Assembly: GCA_001724315.1 (NCBI GenBank)
Contig: MEEC01000100.1
Span: forward strand, 1 to 16,127
DNA: 16,127 nucleotides
Source: Lautropia sp. SCN 70-15
Lineage (GTDB): Bacteria > Pseudomonadota > Gammaproteobacteria > Burkholderiales > Burkholderiaceae_E
Direction: 5' to 3'
Positions 1 through 6,432 of the stretch are shown here, piece by piece. Position 1 is the first letter of the stretch; each line of letters opens with the position of its first letter. The notes beneath the pieces are model-generated. The model made no database searches and was not told the DNA's origin. It saw only the letters and a list, made by a program, of their open reading frames with translations. A program made the position numbers and the translations under genes.

Positions 1-326
1 CCCTGACCGTCCGAACCGGCGCACACGATGGCCGCGAAGGGGCGGCCGTTGACGCGGTCCAGCACCGGATACCAGCAGCGGTCGAAGAAGTCCTTCGTCA
101 TGCCGGCCGTCGATGCGAGGTTCTCGGGCGTGGCCACGATCAGCGCCGAAGCAGCCAGCACGTCGTCCGGGCCGGCCTGATCTGCGCGAAGCATCTCGAC
201 TTCGACCTCGCCCGCGGCGCCCGCTTCGTGGAGCGCATCGCGTGCGCCGGCCGCCGCCGCCTCGGCCAGCTGACGCGTGCCGCCGGTCATCGACCACCAG
301 ACGATCAGCAGGCGACGGGCTGCCAT
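1..326 (-). CDS. Flavodoxin/NADPH-dependent FMN reductase-like protein, C-terminus beyond the window
   Basis: The reverse strand from the ATG at 326 reads 108 codons to the window edge without a stop, so the C-terminus is missing. It begins with a hydrophobic beta strand (RRLLIVWWSMTGGTRQLA), which looks like the flavodoxin FMN-phosphate loop (SxTGxT). Further on is TPENLASTAGMTKDFFDR, the conserved 'TPEN/TPVY...K.F.DR' part of flavodoxin-like reductases, then a strand ending in ICAGSDGQG-like sequence (here IVCAGSDGQG). The family binds FMN and carries out small-molecule or quinone redox reactions in the cytoplasm; the substrate cannot be told. Its ATG overlaps the stop of the upstream NiCoT gene by one base (TGATG), so the two are probably translationally coupled. 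The fold is fairly sure, the function not. Confidence 0.75.
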   Translation of the reverse strand, partial: MAARRLLIVWWSMTGGTRQLAEAAAAGARDALHEAGAAGEVEVEMLRADQAGPDDVLAASALIVATPENLASTAGMTKDFFDRCWYPVLDRVNGRPFAAIVCAGSDGQ

Positions 327-1159
327 CACCGTGTGACCTGCGGGGCGGAGACCGCTGTATTGCCGGCCCGGGTCAGCGCAACGCCGAGTGCGAACGCGCC
401 GAGCATCCAGGCCACGACCCCCGTCCCAACCCAGAGTTCACGGCCCTCCATCCAGCCGCCGGCAGGGCTTCCGACCATGCCAGCCAGGCCCACCCCGGCG
501 ATCGCAAGCGCCATTGCCGCGACTGCCAGCCCCATGATCCGCGACGCAACGAGTGCGCGGCGGTCGCTGCGCCCGATCAGGCGCGCCATCCACCAGCCGT
601 TCACCCCGTCGGTGACGAGCATGCCGACGGTAAAGGCCGCGCCCAGCCAGGCGGCCACCAGCCAGGCAGCGTCCGGGTCGCTGGGCAGGGCGTAGGCGGC
701 GAACAAGGCGGCCTGGCTGGCCGTGTCGAAGGACACCGCGAACAGCGCACCGATCAACACGATCGACGCGGGATGCGAGCGCCTGGCGATGCGCCCGAGC
801 AGACGACCGCGCAGCCCTACCGGCACGACCGGCCTGTCGGCCGGCGTTCGCAGCACTGTCGCCAGGTTCAGCATGGCGAGCAGCACCAGGACCGCGATCG
901 AGGCCGCGGCGCCGGCGGTCTCGATCCAGCCCGGGAGCATGGTCGCCTGAGCGCCGACCGCGATCGCGACGCCGGCGCCGCCGACCACGGTGCCGTGACC
1001 GAGCGAGAACAGGGATCCGCACCAGCGCGCGATCGCTGGCCGGTGTGCCTGGTTCCAGCGAGTCAGGGCGTCGATCGTGGCAAGGTGATCGGGATCGAAG
1101 CCGTGTCGCAAGCCGAGTGCGAAGGCCACGGCCAGGGAGGCGAGAAGCGAATCCGGCAT
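326..1159 (-). CDS. NiCoT-family nickel/cobalt transporter
   Basis: This 277-residue polytopic membrane protein carries the four NiCoT signature regions in order. Region I is RHGFDPDH at 18-25 (consensus RHAxDADHI, the metal-selecting HX4DH in the first helices). Region II is FSLGHGTVV at 51-59, region III is SFDTASQ at 143-149, and region IV is GMLVTDGVN at 179-187. NiCoT permeases import Ni2+ and/or Co2+ across the inner membrane for urease, hydrogenase or B12 enzymes; some family members act in export. None of those metal enzymes is in the window, so substrate preference is open. A strong ribosome-binding site precedes the ATG, and the gene lies 22 bp after dut on the same strand. Substitutions within the motifs (Gly for Ala in region I, Gly for Ser in region II) make it a divergent member. 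Confidence 0.88.
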   Translation of the reverse strand: MPDSLLASLAVAFALGLRHGFDPDHLATIDALTRWNQAHRPAIARWCGSLFSLGHGTVVGGAGVAIAVGAQATMLPGWIETAGAAASIAVLVLLAMLNLATVLRTPADRPVVPVGLRGRLLGRIARRSHPASIVLIGALFAVSFDTASQAALFAAYALPSDPDAAWLVAAWLGAAFTVGMLVTDGVNGWWMARLIGRSDRRALVASRIMGLAVAAMALAIAGVGLAGMVGSPAGGWMEGRELWVGTGVVAWMLGAFALGVALTRAGNTAVSAPQVTR

Positions 1160-1164
1160 CCCGG

Positions 1165-1170
1165 CCTCCC
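1165..1170 (-). promoter_or_regulatory. Ribosome-binding site of the NiCoT gene
   Basis: On the reverse strand GGGAGG lies 5 nt before the ATG at 1159. This is one of the best Shine-Dalgarno matches in the window and supports the chosen start. Confidence 0.75.
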
Positions 1171-1181
1171 TCGCACGGAGA

Positions 1182-1628
1182 TCAGCGGCTGCCGGTGCTG
1201 CCGAAGCCGCCGGCGCCGCGCTCGCTGGCCTCGAAGCCTTCGACGACGTTCAGTTCCACCTGCACCACCGGCACCACGACCATCTGCGCGATCCGTTCCA
1301 TCGGCTCGATGGTGAAGGCTGCCTTGCCGCGGTTCCAGCACGAGACCATCAGCGGGCCCTGGTAGTCGGAGTCGATCAGGCCGACCAGGTTGCCCAGCAC
1401 GATGCCGTGCTTGGTGCCCAGGCCCGAGCGCGGCAGGATCATCGCCGCGTAGCCGGGATGGCCGAGGTGGATCGCCATGCCGGTGGGGATCAGCTGCGCG
1501 TCGCCGGGGGCCAGCGTGAGCGGCGCGTCGAGGCAGGCGCGCAGGTCGAGGCCGGCGCTGCCGGCCGTGGCGTAGTGCGGCATCTGGCCGCGCAGGCGTT
1601 CGTCCAGGATTCGTACGTCGAGTCTCAT
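1182..1628 (-). CDS. dut: Deoxyuridine 5'-triphosphate nucleotidohydrolase (dUTPase)
   Basis: Dut hydrolyses dUTP to dUMP and pyrophosphate, keeping uracil out of DNA and supplying dUMP for thymidylate synthesis. The 148-residue protein has all five motifs of the trimeric family: motif 1 AGSAGLDLRA (22-31), motif 2 PRSGLGTKHG (66-75), motif 3 GNLVGLIDSDYQG (79-91) with the catalytic aspartate at D86, motif 4 around FTIEPMERIAQ (105-115), and the C-terminal glycine-rich motif 5 RGAGGFGSTG (137-146), which closes over the substrate. Length matches the E. coli enzyme (about 150 residues). The ATG lies one base past the stop of the upstream small membrane-protein gene, so it is read in the coaBC operon. 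coaBC (dfp)-dut adjacency is common in proteobacteria. Confidence 0.97.
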   Translation of the reverse strand: MRLDVRILDERLRGQMPHYATAGSAGLDLRACLDAPLTLAPGDAQLIPTGMAIHLGHPGYAAMILPRSGLGTKHGIVLGNLVGLIDSDYQGPLMVSCWNRGKAAFTIEPMERIAQMVVVPVVQVELNVVEGFEASERGAGGFGSTGSR

Positions 1629-1629
1629 G

Positions 1630-2073
1630 TCATCGTCTTCGAAGGTGCCTGCGCAACGCCAGGCCTGCGCCGAGCAGCAGCATGCCGGGCAGGTAGATGT
1701 CGGCGAGGGGGCCGCCGGCGAACAGCAGCGCCGCCACGAGCAGGCCGATGCCGGCGCCGATCATCCAGGCGGAAAGCCGGCGCAAGGGAGTGGTCGGTCC
1801 CCAGCCGGCGGGGCGACGGTTGCCGGCTTGCGGGAGGTGCCAGTCGGGCGGCCCATCCGTGCCCGAGGCATCGACTGCCGAATCCACGTCGCCGTTCGGC
1901 GCCGGGGGCGCTGCCGCCGGATCCCGCGCGAGGGCCTGACGCGCCCGGGCAGGCTGCCCGGCGCCGGCCTCCGGCGTGCGCGCGGTCGAGGCGCTGTCCA
2001 GCCCCTCGACATAACGGACGAAGTCGCCGCCGGGCGGCTCGGAGGGATCGAAGGGCGCGCCCTGACGCTTCAT
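1630..2073 (-). CDS. Hypothetical small membrane protein between coaBC and dut
   Basis: I do not recognise a named family in this 147-residue protein. Residues 1-95 are polar and rich in Ala, Pro and Gly, and look disordered; a short ordered-looking stretch (GGDFVRYVEGLDS, 15-27) stands out. The C-terminus has two hydrophobic segments, about 101-120 and 124-141, with a short turn between them, and ends in a basic tail (RRHLRRR). This predicts a membrane hairpin with both ends in the cytoplasm. It sits 13 bp after coaBC and 1 bp before dut, so it is almost certainly cotranscribed and coupled to them. The start is uncertain because no ribosome-binding site precedes the ATG at 2073. It could be a lineage-restricted membrane protein; no function is proposed. 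Confidence 0.7.
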   Translation of the reverse strand: MKRQGAPFDPSEPPGGDFVRYVEGLDSASTARTPEAGAGQPARARQALARDPAAAPPAPNGDVDSAVDASGTDGPPDWHLPQAGNRRPAGWGPTTPLRRLSAWMIGAGIGLLVAALLFAGGPLADIYLPGMLLLGAGLALRRHLRRR

Positions 2074-2086
2074 GTGCGCCGCGGAT

Positions 2087-3289
2087 TCATGACACGACGG
2101 GCAAGCGCGTCGCGATCTCGGTCACCAGTTCGGCGGCCAGCGAGTCCTTGCTGGCGCGCGGCAGCCGGCGGCTGCCGGCCGCGTCGATCAGCAGCAGCTC
2201 ATTCTCGTCGCGTCCGAAGGTCTCGTGGCCGATGTTGCCGACCAGCAGCGGCACGCCCTTCTTCTCGCGCTTGGCCGCGCCGTTGGCCTGGAGGTCTTCG
2301 CTCTCGGCGGCGAAGCCCACGCACCAGGGCGCGTCGGGCCGGCGCGCCACCGTGGCGAGGATGTCGGGGTTCTGCGCGAACTCAAGCGCCGGCGGCGCGC
2401 CGCCCTCGGACTTCTTGAGCTTGCTCGCGCTGTAGTTGGCCACCCGCCAGTCGGCCACCGCGGCCACCGCCACGAAGACGTCGAAGCGGCCGGCGTCGAG
2501 CTGGCCCATGACGGCGCGGTGCATCTGCTCGGCGGTGGTCACGTCGATCCGCCTCACGCCCATCGGCGTCGGCTGGGCCGACGGACCGGCCACCACCACC
2601 ACCTCGGCGCCCGCCTGCCGGCAGGCCCGCGCAACCGCGAATCCCATCCGGCCCGAGGACAGGTTGGTGATCCCGCGCACCGTGTCGATCGGCTCGAAGG
2701 TCGGGCCGGCGGTGAGCAGCACGCGGCGGCCGGCGAGCCGCTTGGGCACGAAGAAGGCCTCCATCGCCTCGGCCAGTTCGTTGGCCTCGAGCATGCGGCC
2801 GTCGCCGGTCTCGCCGCAGGCCTGGTCGCCCGAGCCGGGGCCCAGCACGGTCACGCCGTCCTCGCGCAGCCGCGCCACGTTGCGCTGGGTGGCCGGGTGC
2901 GCCCACATCTGCAGGTTCATCGCGGGCGCCACGAGCAGCGGGCAGTCGCGCGCCAGGCAGAGCGTGGACAGCAGGTCGTCGCACAGGCCGTTGGCGAGCT
3001 TGGCGAGGAAGTCGGCGCTGGCCGGCGCGATGAGCAGCGCATCGGCGGCGCGCGACAGTTCGATGTGCGCCATGCCGTTTTCGATGCGGGTGTCCCACTG
3101 ATCGGTGAACACCGGGTGTCCGGTCAGCGCCTGGAAAGTGGCGGTGCCCACGAAATGGGTGGCTGCCTCGGTCATCGCGACCTGGACCGCCGCGCCGCGG
3201 CGCTGCAGCTCGCGCGCCAGGTAGGCCGCCTTGAACGCGGCCACGCCGCCGGTCACGCCGAGCAGGATTCGTTTGCCTTCGAGCATCAT
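2087..3289 (-). CDS. coaBC: Bifunctional phosphopantothenoylcysteine decarboxylase / phosphopantothenate-cysteine ligase
   Basis: CoaBC makes 4'-phosphopantetheine for coenzyme A: the CoaB half joins cysteine to phosphopantothenate using CTP, and the FMN-bound CoaC half decarboxylates the product. From the ATG at 3289 the protein has 400 residues and its key residues fall at the E. coli Dfp numbers: His75 (MAHIEL), the PAMN motif with Asn125, and Cys158 (SGDQACGETGDGRM). The CoaB half starts near 188 with LLTAGPTFEPIDTVRG and continues NLSSGRMGFA, with the lysine motif KLKK at 290-293. A GTG at 3307 is in frame, but it lies inside the predicted -10 region; ATG 3289 (or the adjacent ATG 3286) fits the family start. 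It leads the dut operon. No ribosome-binding site is visible, and the mRNA may be leaderless. Confidence 0.97.
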   Translation of the reverse strand: MMLEGKRILLGVTGGVAAFKAAYLARELQRRGAAVQVAMTEAATHFVGTATFQALTGHPVFTDQWDTRIENGMAHIELSRAADALLIAPASADFLAKLANGLCDDLLSTLCLARDCPLLVAPAMNLQMWAHPATQRNVARLREDGVTVLGPGSGDQACGETGDGRMLEANELAEAMEAFFVPKRLAGRRVLLTAGPTFEPIDTVRGITNLSSGRMGFAVARACRQAGAEVVVVAGPSAQPTPMGVRRIDVTTAEQMHRAVMGQLDAGRFDVFVAVAAVADWRVANYSASKLKKSEGGAPPALEFAQNPDILATVARRPDAPWCVGFAAESEDLQANGAAKREKKGVPLLVGNIGHETFGRDENELLLIDAAGSRRLPRASKDSLAAELVTEIATRLPVVS

Positions 3290-3295
3290 TCGCGC

Positions 3296-3326
3296 TGTAT
3301 AGCACACCGGCCGGGGCCGCTGTTAC
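3296..3326 (-). promoter_or_regulatory. Predicted coaBC promoter with extended -10 (leaderless)
   Basis: On the reverse strand TGC-TATACA (3304-3296) matches the extended -10 TGnTATAAT at 7 of 8 defined positions. Only 6 nt (GCGCGA) separate it from the ATG at 3289, so the usual start point, about 7 nt downstream, is the A of the ATG. A weak -35, GTAACA at 3326-3321, lies 19 nt upstream. The position and missing ribosome-binding site suggest a leaderless transcript. Confidence 0.55.
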
Positions 3327-3353
3327 GCTTTCCGGGCGGCGACGGGCGTCCCC

Positions 3354-3371
3354 GCGGCGGTTGGCCGCCGC
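3354..3371 (+). repeat. GC-rich inverted repeat in the leader of the monooxygenase gene
   Basis: GCGGCGG (3354-3360) and CCGCCGC (3365-3371) form a perfect 7-bp stem around a TTGG loop, ending 12 nt before the ribosome-binding site of the monooxygenase gene. There is no T-run, so it is not a standard terminator on either strand. It could slow or control translation initiation, or be chance in GC-rich DNA. Confidence 0.4.
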
Positions 3372-3383
3372 AGGGCCCGCTCC

Positions 3384-3388
3384 AGGAG
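3384..3388 (+). promoter_or_regulatory. Ribosome-binding site deciding the monooxygenase start
   Basis: AGGAG lies 5 nt before the ATG at 3394. It selects this ATG over an in-frame TTG at 3361, which would place the inverted repeat stem inside the coding region. Confidence 0.75.
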
Positions 3389-3393
3389 ACCCG

Positions 3394-5154
3394 ATGCAGA
3401 TCCATGTGCCCGAACGACTGGGAGCCTTCGAATACCGGCGGCATCCGGTGACCCTGCCTTCGCTCGAGGGTGGGCGCGAGGCGCGGCGTCACCGCGTCAT
3501 CATCGCCGGCGGCGGGCCGGTCGGGCTGGCGGTGGCGCTCGACGAGACGGTCTGCGTGGGCAGCCGCGCGATCTGCCTGTCGCGGCGCAGCCTGGAGATC
3601 CTCGACGCGCTCGGCGTGCTCGATGCCTTCGTCGACAAGGGGCTGGCCTGGACCGGCGGGCGTAGCTTCTGGCGCGACGCCGAGGTGCTGCACTTCCTGA
3701 TGCCGCACGACGCCGACCAGCGCCTGGCGCCGATGACCAACATCGAGCAGTACTACATCGAGCAGTTCCTGCTCGACGGCCTCGCCAGGCATCCGGACCT
3801 GGTCGAGGTCCGCTGGGGCACTCGGGTCTCGTCGGTGAAGGCCTCGCGGTCGGCGGACCCGGGAGAGTCGGCGGACCCGGGCGAGGCCGGCGTCGAGCTG
3901 AGGGTCGAGGCGGCCGGTTGCCCCTACACGATGCGGGCCGACTGGCTGGTCGCCTGCGACGGCGCGCGCAGCGTGGTGCGCGAGCAGCTCGGGCTGCGGA
4001 TGGCGGGCACCAGCTACGAGGGCCGCTACGTGATCGCCGACATCGAGGCCGACCTGGGCCTGCCGACCGAGCGCCTGGCCTGGTTCGACCCGCCCGCCAA
4101 TCCGGGGCGCACGGTGCTGATGCATCGTCAGCCCGACGGCCTGTGGCGCATCGACTACCAGCTGCGCGCCGACGAGGATCCCGACGAGGCGGTGCGCCCG
4201 GAGAACGTGCTGCCGGTGATCCGCTCGCAGCTCGAGATGCTCGGCTACCGCGGCGAGTGGAAGCCGATCTGGATGAGCATGTACCGCGCCAGCGCGGTTT
4301 CGCTCGACCGTTACCGACATGGCCGCGTGCTGTTCGCCGGCGACGCCGCGCACCTGGTGCCGATCTTCGGCGTGCGCGGGCTGAACAGCGGCTTCGAGGA
4401 CGCCTGGAACCTCGCCTGGAAGCTGGCACGGGCGGCGGGCGAGGGCGAGGGCGGGGGCGGGACGGCGAGTCGCGCCGCCGACGTCGTGCCTTTCCGCACC
4501 GATGTCGATTCGCTGCTCGACAGCTACTCGCTGGAGCGCCGGCACGCCTGGCGGCAGAACATCGCGCAGGCGACCAAGAGCACCGAGTTCATGGCGCCGC
4601 CCTCGCGCGGCTTCGAGCTGATGCGCGACGCGGTGCTCTCGCTCGCGGCGCGGCACCCGGCGCTGCGCTCGCTGATCAACCCGCGTCAGTCGAGCTCGAT
4701 CCCGTATCCGGATTCGCCGCTGAACACGCCCGGCCGCCCCGGCGACTTCGAGGCCCGCGTCGGCGCGCCGGGCGAGGCGCTGGCCGAGTGCCCCTTGCGC
4801 GACGTGGACGGCACGGTCGTGCACCTGACCCGCTTGCTGGCGCGCGGCTTCACCGGCCTGCTGTATCGCGCGGCCGACGAACAGGGCGCCGAATCATTCC
4901 GTGCGCTGTCCGAGCTGGCGCGGCGCGCGCCCGGGCTGGCGCTCGTCGCGATCGTGGCGCCGCGCGCTGCCGGCGCGCCGCCACGGGGCCTCAGGCAGGT
5001 CGTCGATGCCGACGGCCGTTTCGCCGAGCTCTACGGTGCGCGGCCGGGCAGCTTCTGGCTGGTCCGGCCCGACGGCCACGTCTGCGCGCGCTGGCGAGCG
5101 CTCGACGCCGACGCGGTGGCGGCGGCACTGGCGCGCGCCGGAGCGGAGGCATGA
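3394..5154 (+). CDS. FAD-dependent monooxygenase-like oxidoreductase (MhpA/PHBH type) with an internal deletion
   Basis: This 586-residue protein belongs to the FAD_binding_3 group of flavoprotein hydroxylases, which add oxygen to aromatic rings using NAD(P)H. Seen in order: the dinucleotide motif AGGGPVGLAVAL (38-49), VGSRAICLSRRSLEIL (55-70), the DG motif WLVACDGARSVVREQLG (184-200), the GD motif LFAGDAAHLVPIFGVRGLN (313-331), and a C-terminal thioredoxin-like region (about 455-580) as in phenol hydroxylase relatives. Directly after the glycine motif the expected alpha helix, second beta strand and acidic ribose-binding end are missing, so VAL runs straight into DETVCVG. About 15 residues seem lost in frame, which would be expected to harm FAD binding. 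A Gly/Glu-rich patch (349-357) and an 18-nt tandem duplication are further oddities. The substrate is unknown. The stop overlaps the next start (ATGA). Confidence 0.85.
   Translation: MQIHVPERLGAFEYRRHPVTLPSLEGGREARRHRVIIAGGGPVGLAVALDETVCVGSRAICLSRRSLEILDALGVLDAFVDKGLAWTGGRSFWRDAEVLHFLMPHDADQRLAPMTNIEQYYIEQFLLDGLARHPDLVEVRWGTRVSSVKASRSADPGESADPGEAGVELRVEAAGCPYTMRADWLVACDGARSVVREQLGLRMAGTSYEGRYVIADIEADLGLPTERLAWFDPPANPGRTVLMHRQPDGLWRIDYQLRADEDPDEAVRPENVLPVIRSQLEMLGYRGEWKPIWMSMYRASAVSLDRYRHGRVLFAGDAAHLVPIFGVRGLNSGFEDAWNLAWKLARAAGEGEGGGGTASRAADVVPFRTDVDSLLDSYSLERRHAWRQNIAQATKSTEFMAPPSRGFELMRDAVLSLAARHPALRSLINPRQSSSIPYPDSPLNTPGRPGDFEARVGAPGEALAECPLRDVDGTVVHLTRLLARGFTGLLYRAADEQGAESFRALSELARRAPGLALVAIVAPRAAGAPPRGLRQVVDADGRFAELYGARPGSFWLVRPDGHVCARWRALDADAVAAALARAGAEA
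3850..3885 (+). repeat. 18-nt tandem duplication inside the monooxygenase gene
   Basis: Two adjacent 18-nt copies (3850-3867 and 3868-3885) differ at a single base and encode the repeated peptide SADPGE. They lie in a surface-loop-like region before the DG motif and keep the reading frame, suggesting a recent slippage duplication. Confidence 0.8.
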
Positions 5155-5366
5155 ACGAGACCAGCATGAACGAGGCAGGCATGAGCGAGCGACGACTGAG
5201 CGAATCCGAGCGTGACGACGCCTACACGCGGATCTGCCTGGCGATCACCGAGGCGGGACCCGAGCACGAGTCGCTCTTCCTCGCGCGGCTCAGCCTGCTG
5301 CTGGCCGAGGCGGTGGGCGACGCCCAGCGGGTGCGCGAGGCGATCGCGGCGGCGCGGCTCGCCTGA
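5151..5366 (+). CDS. DUF2783 domain-containing small protein
   Basis: This 71-residue protein resembles the DUF2783 family: a short helical protein with LSESERDDAYTRICLAI near its N-terminus and a Leu/Ala-rich helix (ESLFLARLSLLLAEAVGD) in the second half. From recalled knowledge, DUF2783 genes often sit right behind FAD-dependent monooxygenases, as here, but I know no biochemical role. It could be an accessory or stabilising subunit of the oxidoreductase (inference). The start at 5151 overlaps the upstream stop as ATGA, implying translational coupling. Two more in-frame ATGs follow at 5166 and 5181, each opening a near-repeat of 15 nt, so the true start could be any of the three. The conserved part begins after the third (MSERRLSESERDD). 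Confidence 0.75.
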   Translation: MNETSMNEAGMSERRLSESERDDAYTRICLAITEAGPEHESLFLARLSLLLAEAVGDAQRVREAIAAARLA

Positions 5367-5368
5367 GC

Positions 5369-6307
5369 TCAACCCCGCGCGCCCCGCAGGCTGCGCCGCA
5401 GGAAGGGCATCAGCAACAGCGGCGCGAAGTACATCGGGATCTGGGCGATCCCCACGTAGAGCGAGAAGGCCTCGCCCGCCGTGCCCGCGGTCACCACCAG
5501 CATCAGGCCCATGTTCCGGTTGCCGCTGAGGATCGTCGCTTCGAAGCCGGCAGCGACCCCGACGCTTCGGAAGAGCAGGTAGCCGGCCAGGTGCAGCAGC
5601 ACGGTGGCGACGCAGGCCATGGCCAGCAGCAGGACGATGAAGCCGGGGTCATTCAGCAGGCGCGCGGTCACGCCGTCCATCACCGCGATCGCGAAGATCA
5701 CCAGCAGCAGCACGTTCAGCCCGCCGAGCACGTCGTCGTTGCGGGCGAGCCTTTGCGTGCCGATCAGCCTGCGCAGGCCCCAGGCCAGCGCGAAGGGCAG
5801 CAGCACCAGCAGCGTGACCCGCGCGAAGAAGGCGACGAGGTCGACCTCGATGCCCGCGCCGGGCAGCAGCAGCGCGACCAGCGGCGTCAGCGTGAGCGGC
5901 AGCAGCAGCGTGGTGGCCACCGTGCCGATCACCGCCAGCACGCCGTCCAGGCCCAGGATCATCGCGAACACTGCGGCCGAGCCGATGGGCGGGGCGGCCG
6001 CCTGCAGCACCAGCAGCAGCCTGAGGTCCGGGGGCAGGCCCACCAGCAGGCTCGCGCCCCAGGCCAGCAGCGGCGAGGCCAGCAGCTGCCAGGCCGCGAT
6101 CGCGGCGGGCAGCGCGGGGCGGCGGACCGCCGCGGCCAGGTGGCCCCAGTCCAGTCGCAGCAGCGCCGAGGTGAGCGTGCCGATGACCGCGGCGGTGAGC
6201 AGCGGTCGCAGCAGGGCGGCCAGGTCGGGCAGGGCCACGCCGACGAACACGCCGGCGGGCAGCGCCCAGCGGGCCCAGCGGCCCAGGATTCCGAGAAAGC
6301 GTCGCAA
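5369..6307 (-). CDS. BASS/SBF-type (bile acid:sodium symporter-like) membrane transporter
   Basis: This 312-residue, very hydrophobic protein has about nine to ten predicted membrane helices. It carries hallmarks of the sodium bile acid symporter-like superfamily: QAAAPPIGSAAVFAMILGLD (102-121), in the first discontinuous-helix region, and the matching late motif ILSGNRNMGLMLVV (259-272). Family members import organic anions with Na+, but the ligand here cannot be told. The longest sensible frame begins at a TTG at 6307. No in-frame ATG exists upstream, and the N-terminus (RWALPAGVFVGVALPDL) already looks like the first helix, so the TTG is plausible although its ribosome-binding site is poor. 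It converges on the DUF2783 gene with only 2 bp between the stops, and diverges from the EamA transporter gene. Confidence 0.8.
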   Translation of the reverse strand: MRRFLGILGRWARWALPAGVFVGVALPDLAALLRPLLTAAVIGTLTSALLRLDWGHLAAAVRRPALPAAIAAWQLLASPLLAWGASLLVGLPPDLRLLLVLQAAAPPIGSAAVFAMILGLDGVLAVIGTVATTLLLPLTLTPLVALLLPGAGIEVDLVAFFARVTLLVLLPFALAWGLRRLIGTQRLARNDDVLGGLNVLLLVIFAIAVMDGVTARLLNDPGFIVLLLAMACVATVLLHLAGYLLFRSVGVAAGFEATILSGNRNMGLMLVVTAGTAGEAFSLYVGIAQIPMYFAPLLLMPFLRRSLRGARG

Positions 6308-6432
6308 GGCGTGGACCGGATCGTGCGAGAAAGCAGAATGAACGAGAATGCCCGATCTTCCCGCTTTCCCGCAGCACGCGGGCGGCGCGCGGCAACCCGG
6401 GCCTCGCCCCGCATTTCGATTTCCACGCCACC
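6308..6432. other. Divergent intergenic region between two transporter genes
   Basis: These 125 bp must hold the promoters for the BASS-type gene (minus) and the EamA gene (plus), unless transcription enters from outside. I could not find a convincing -35/-10 pair or operator on either strand. The short sequence GAATG recurs twice (6336-6340 and 6346-6350) but has no clear meaning. Confidence 0.5.

Noticed and set aside
113..1315. A 400-codon plus-strand frame opposite the NiCoT and dut genes
   Set aside because: Arg/Pro/Ala-rich shadow; NiCoT and dUTPase motifs are clear on the reverse strand.
3286..4824. A 512-codon reverse-strand frame opposite the monooxygenase
   Set aside because: No recognisable motif; the sense strand shows FAD-enzyme motifs.
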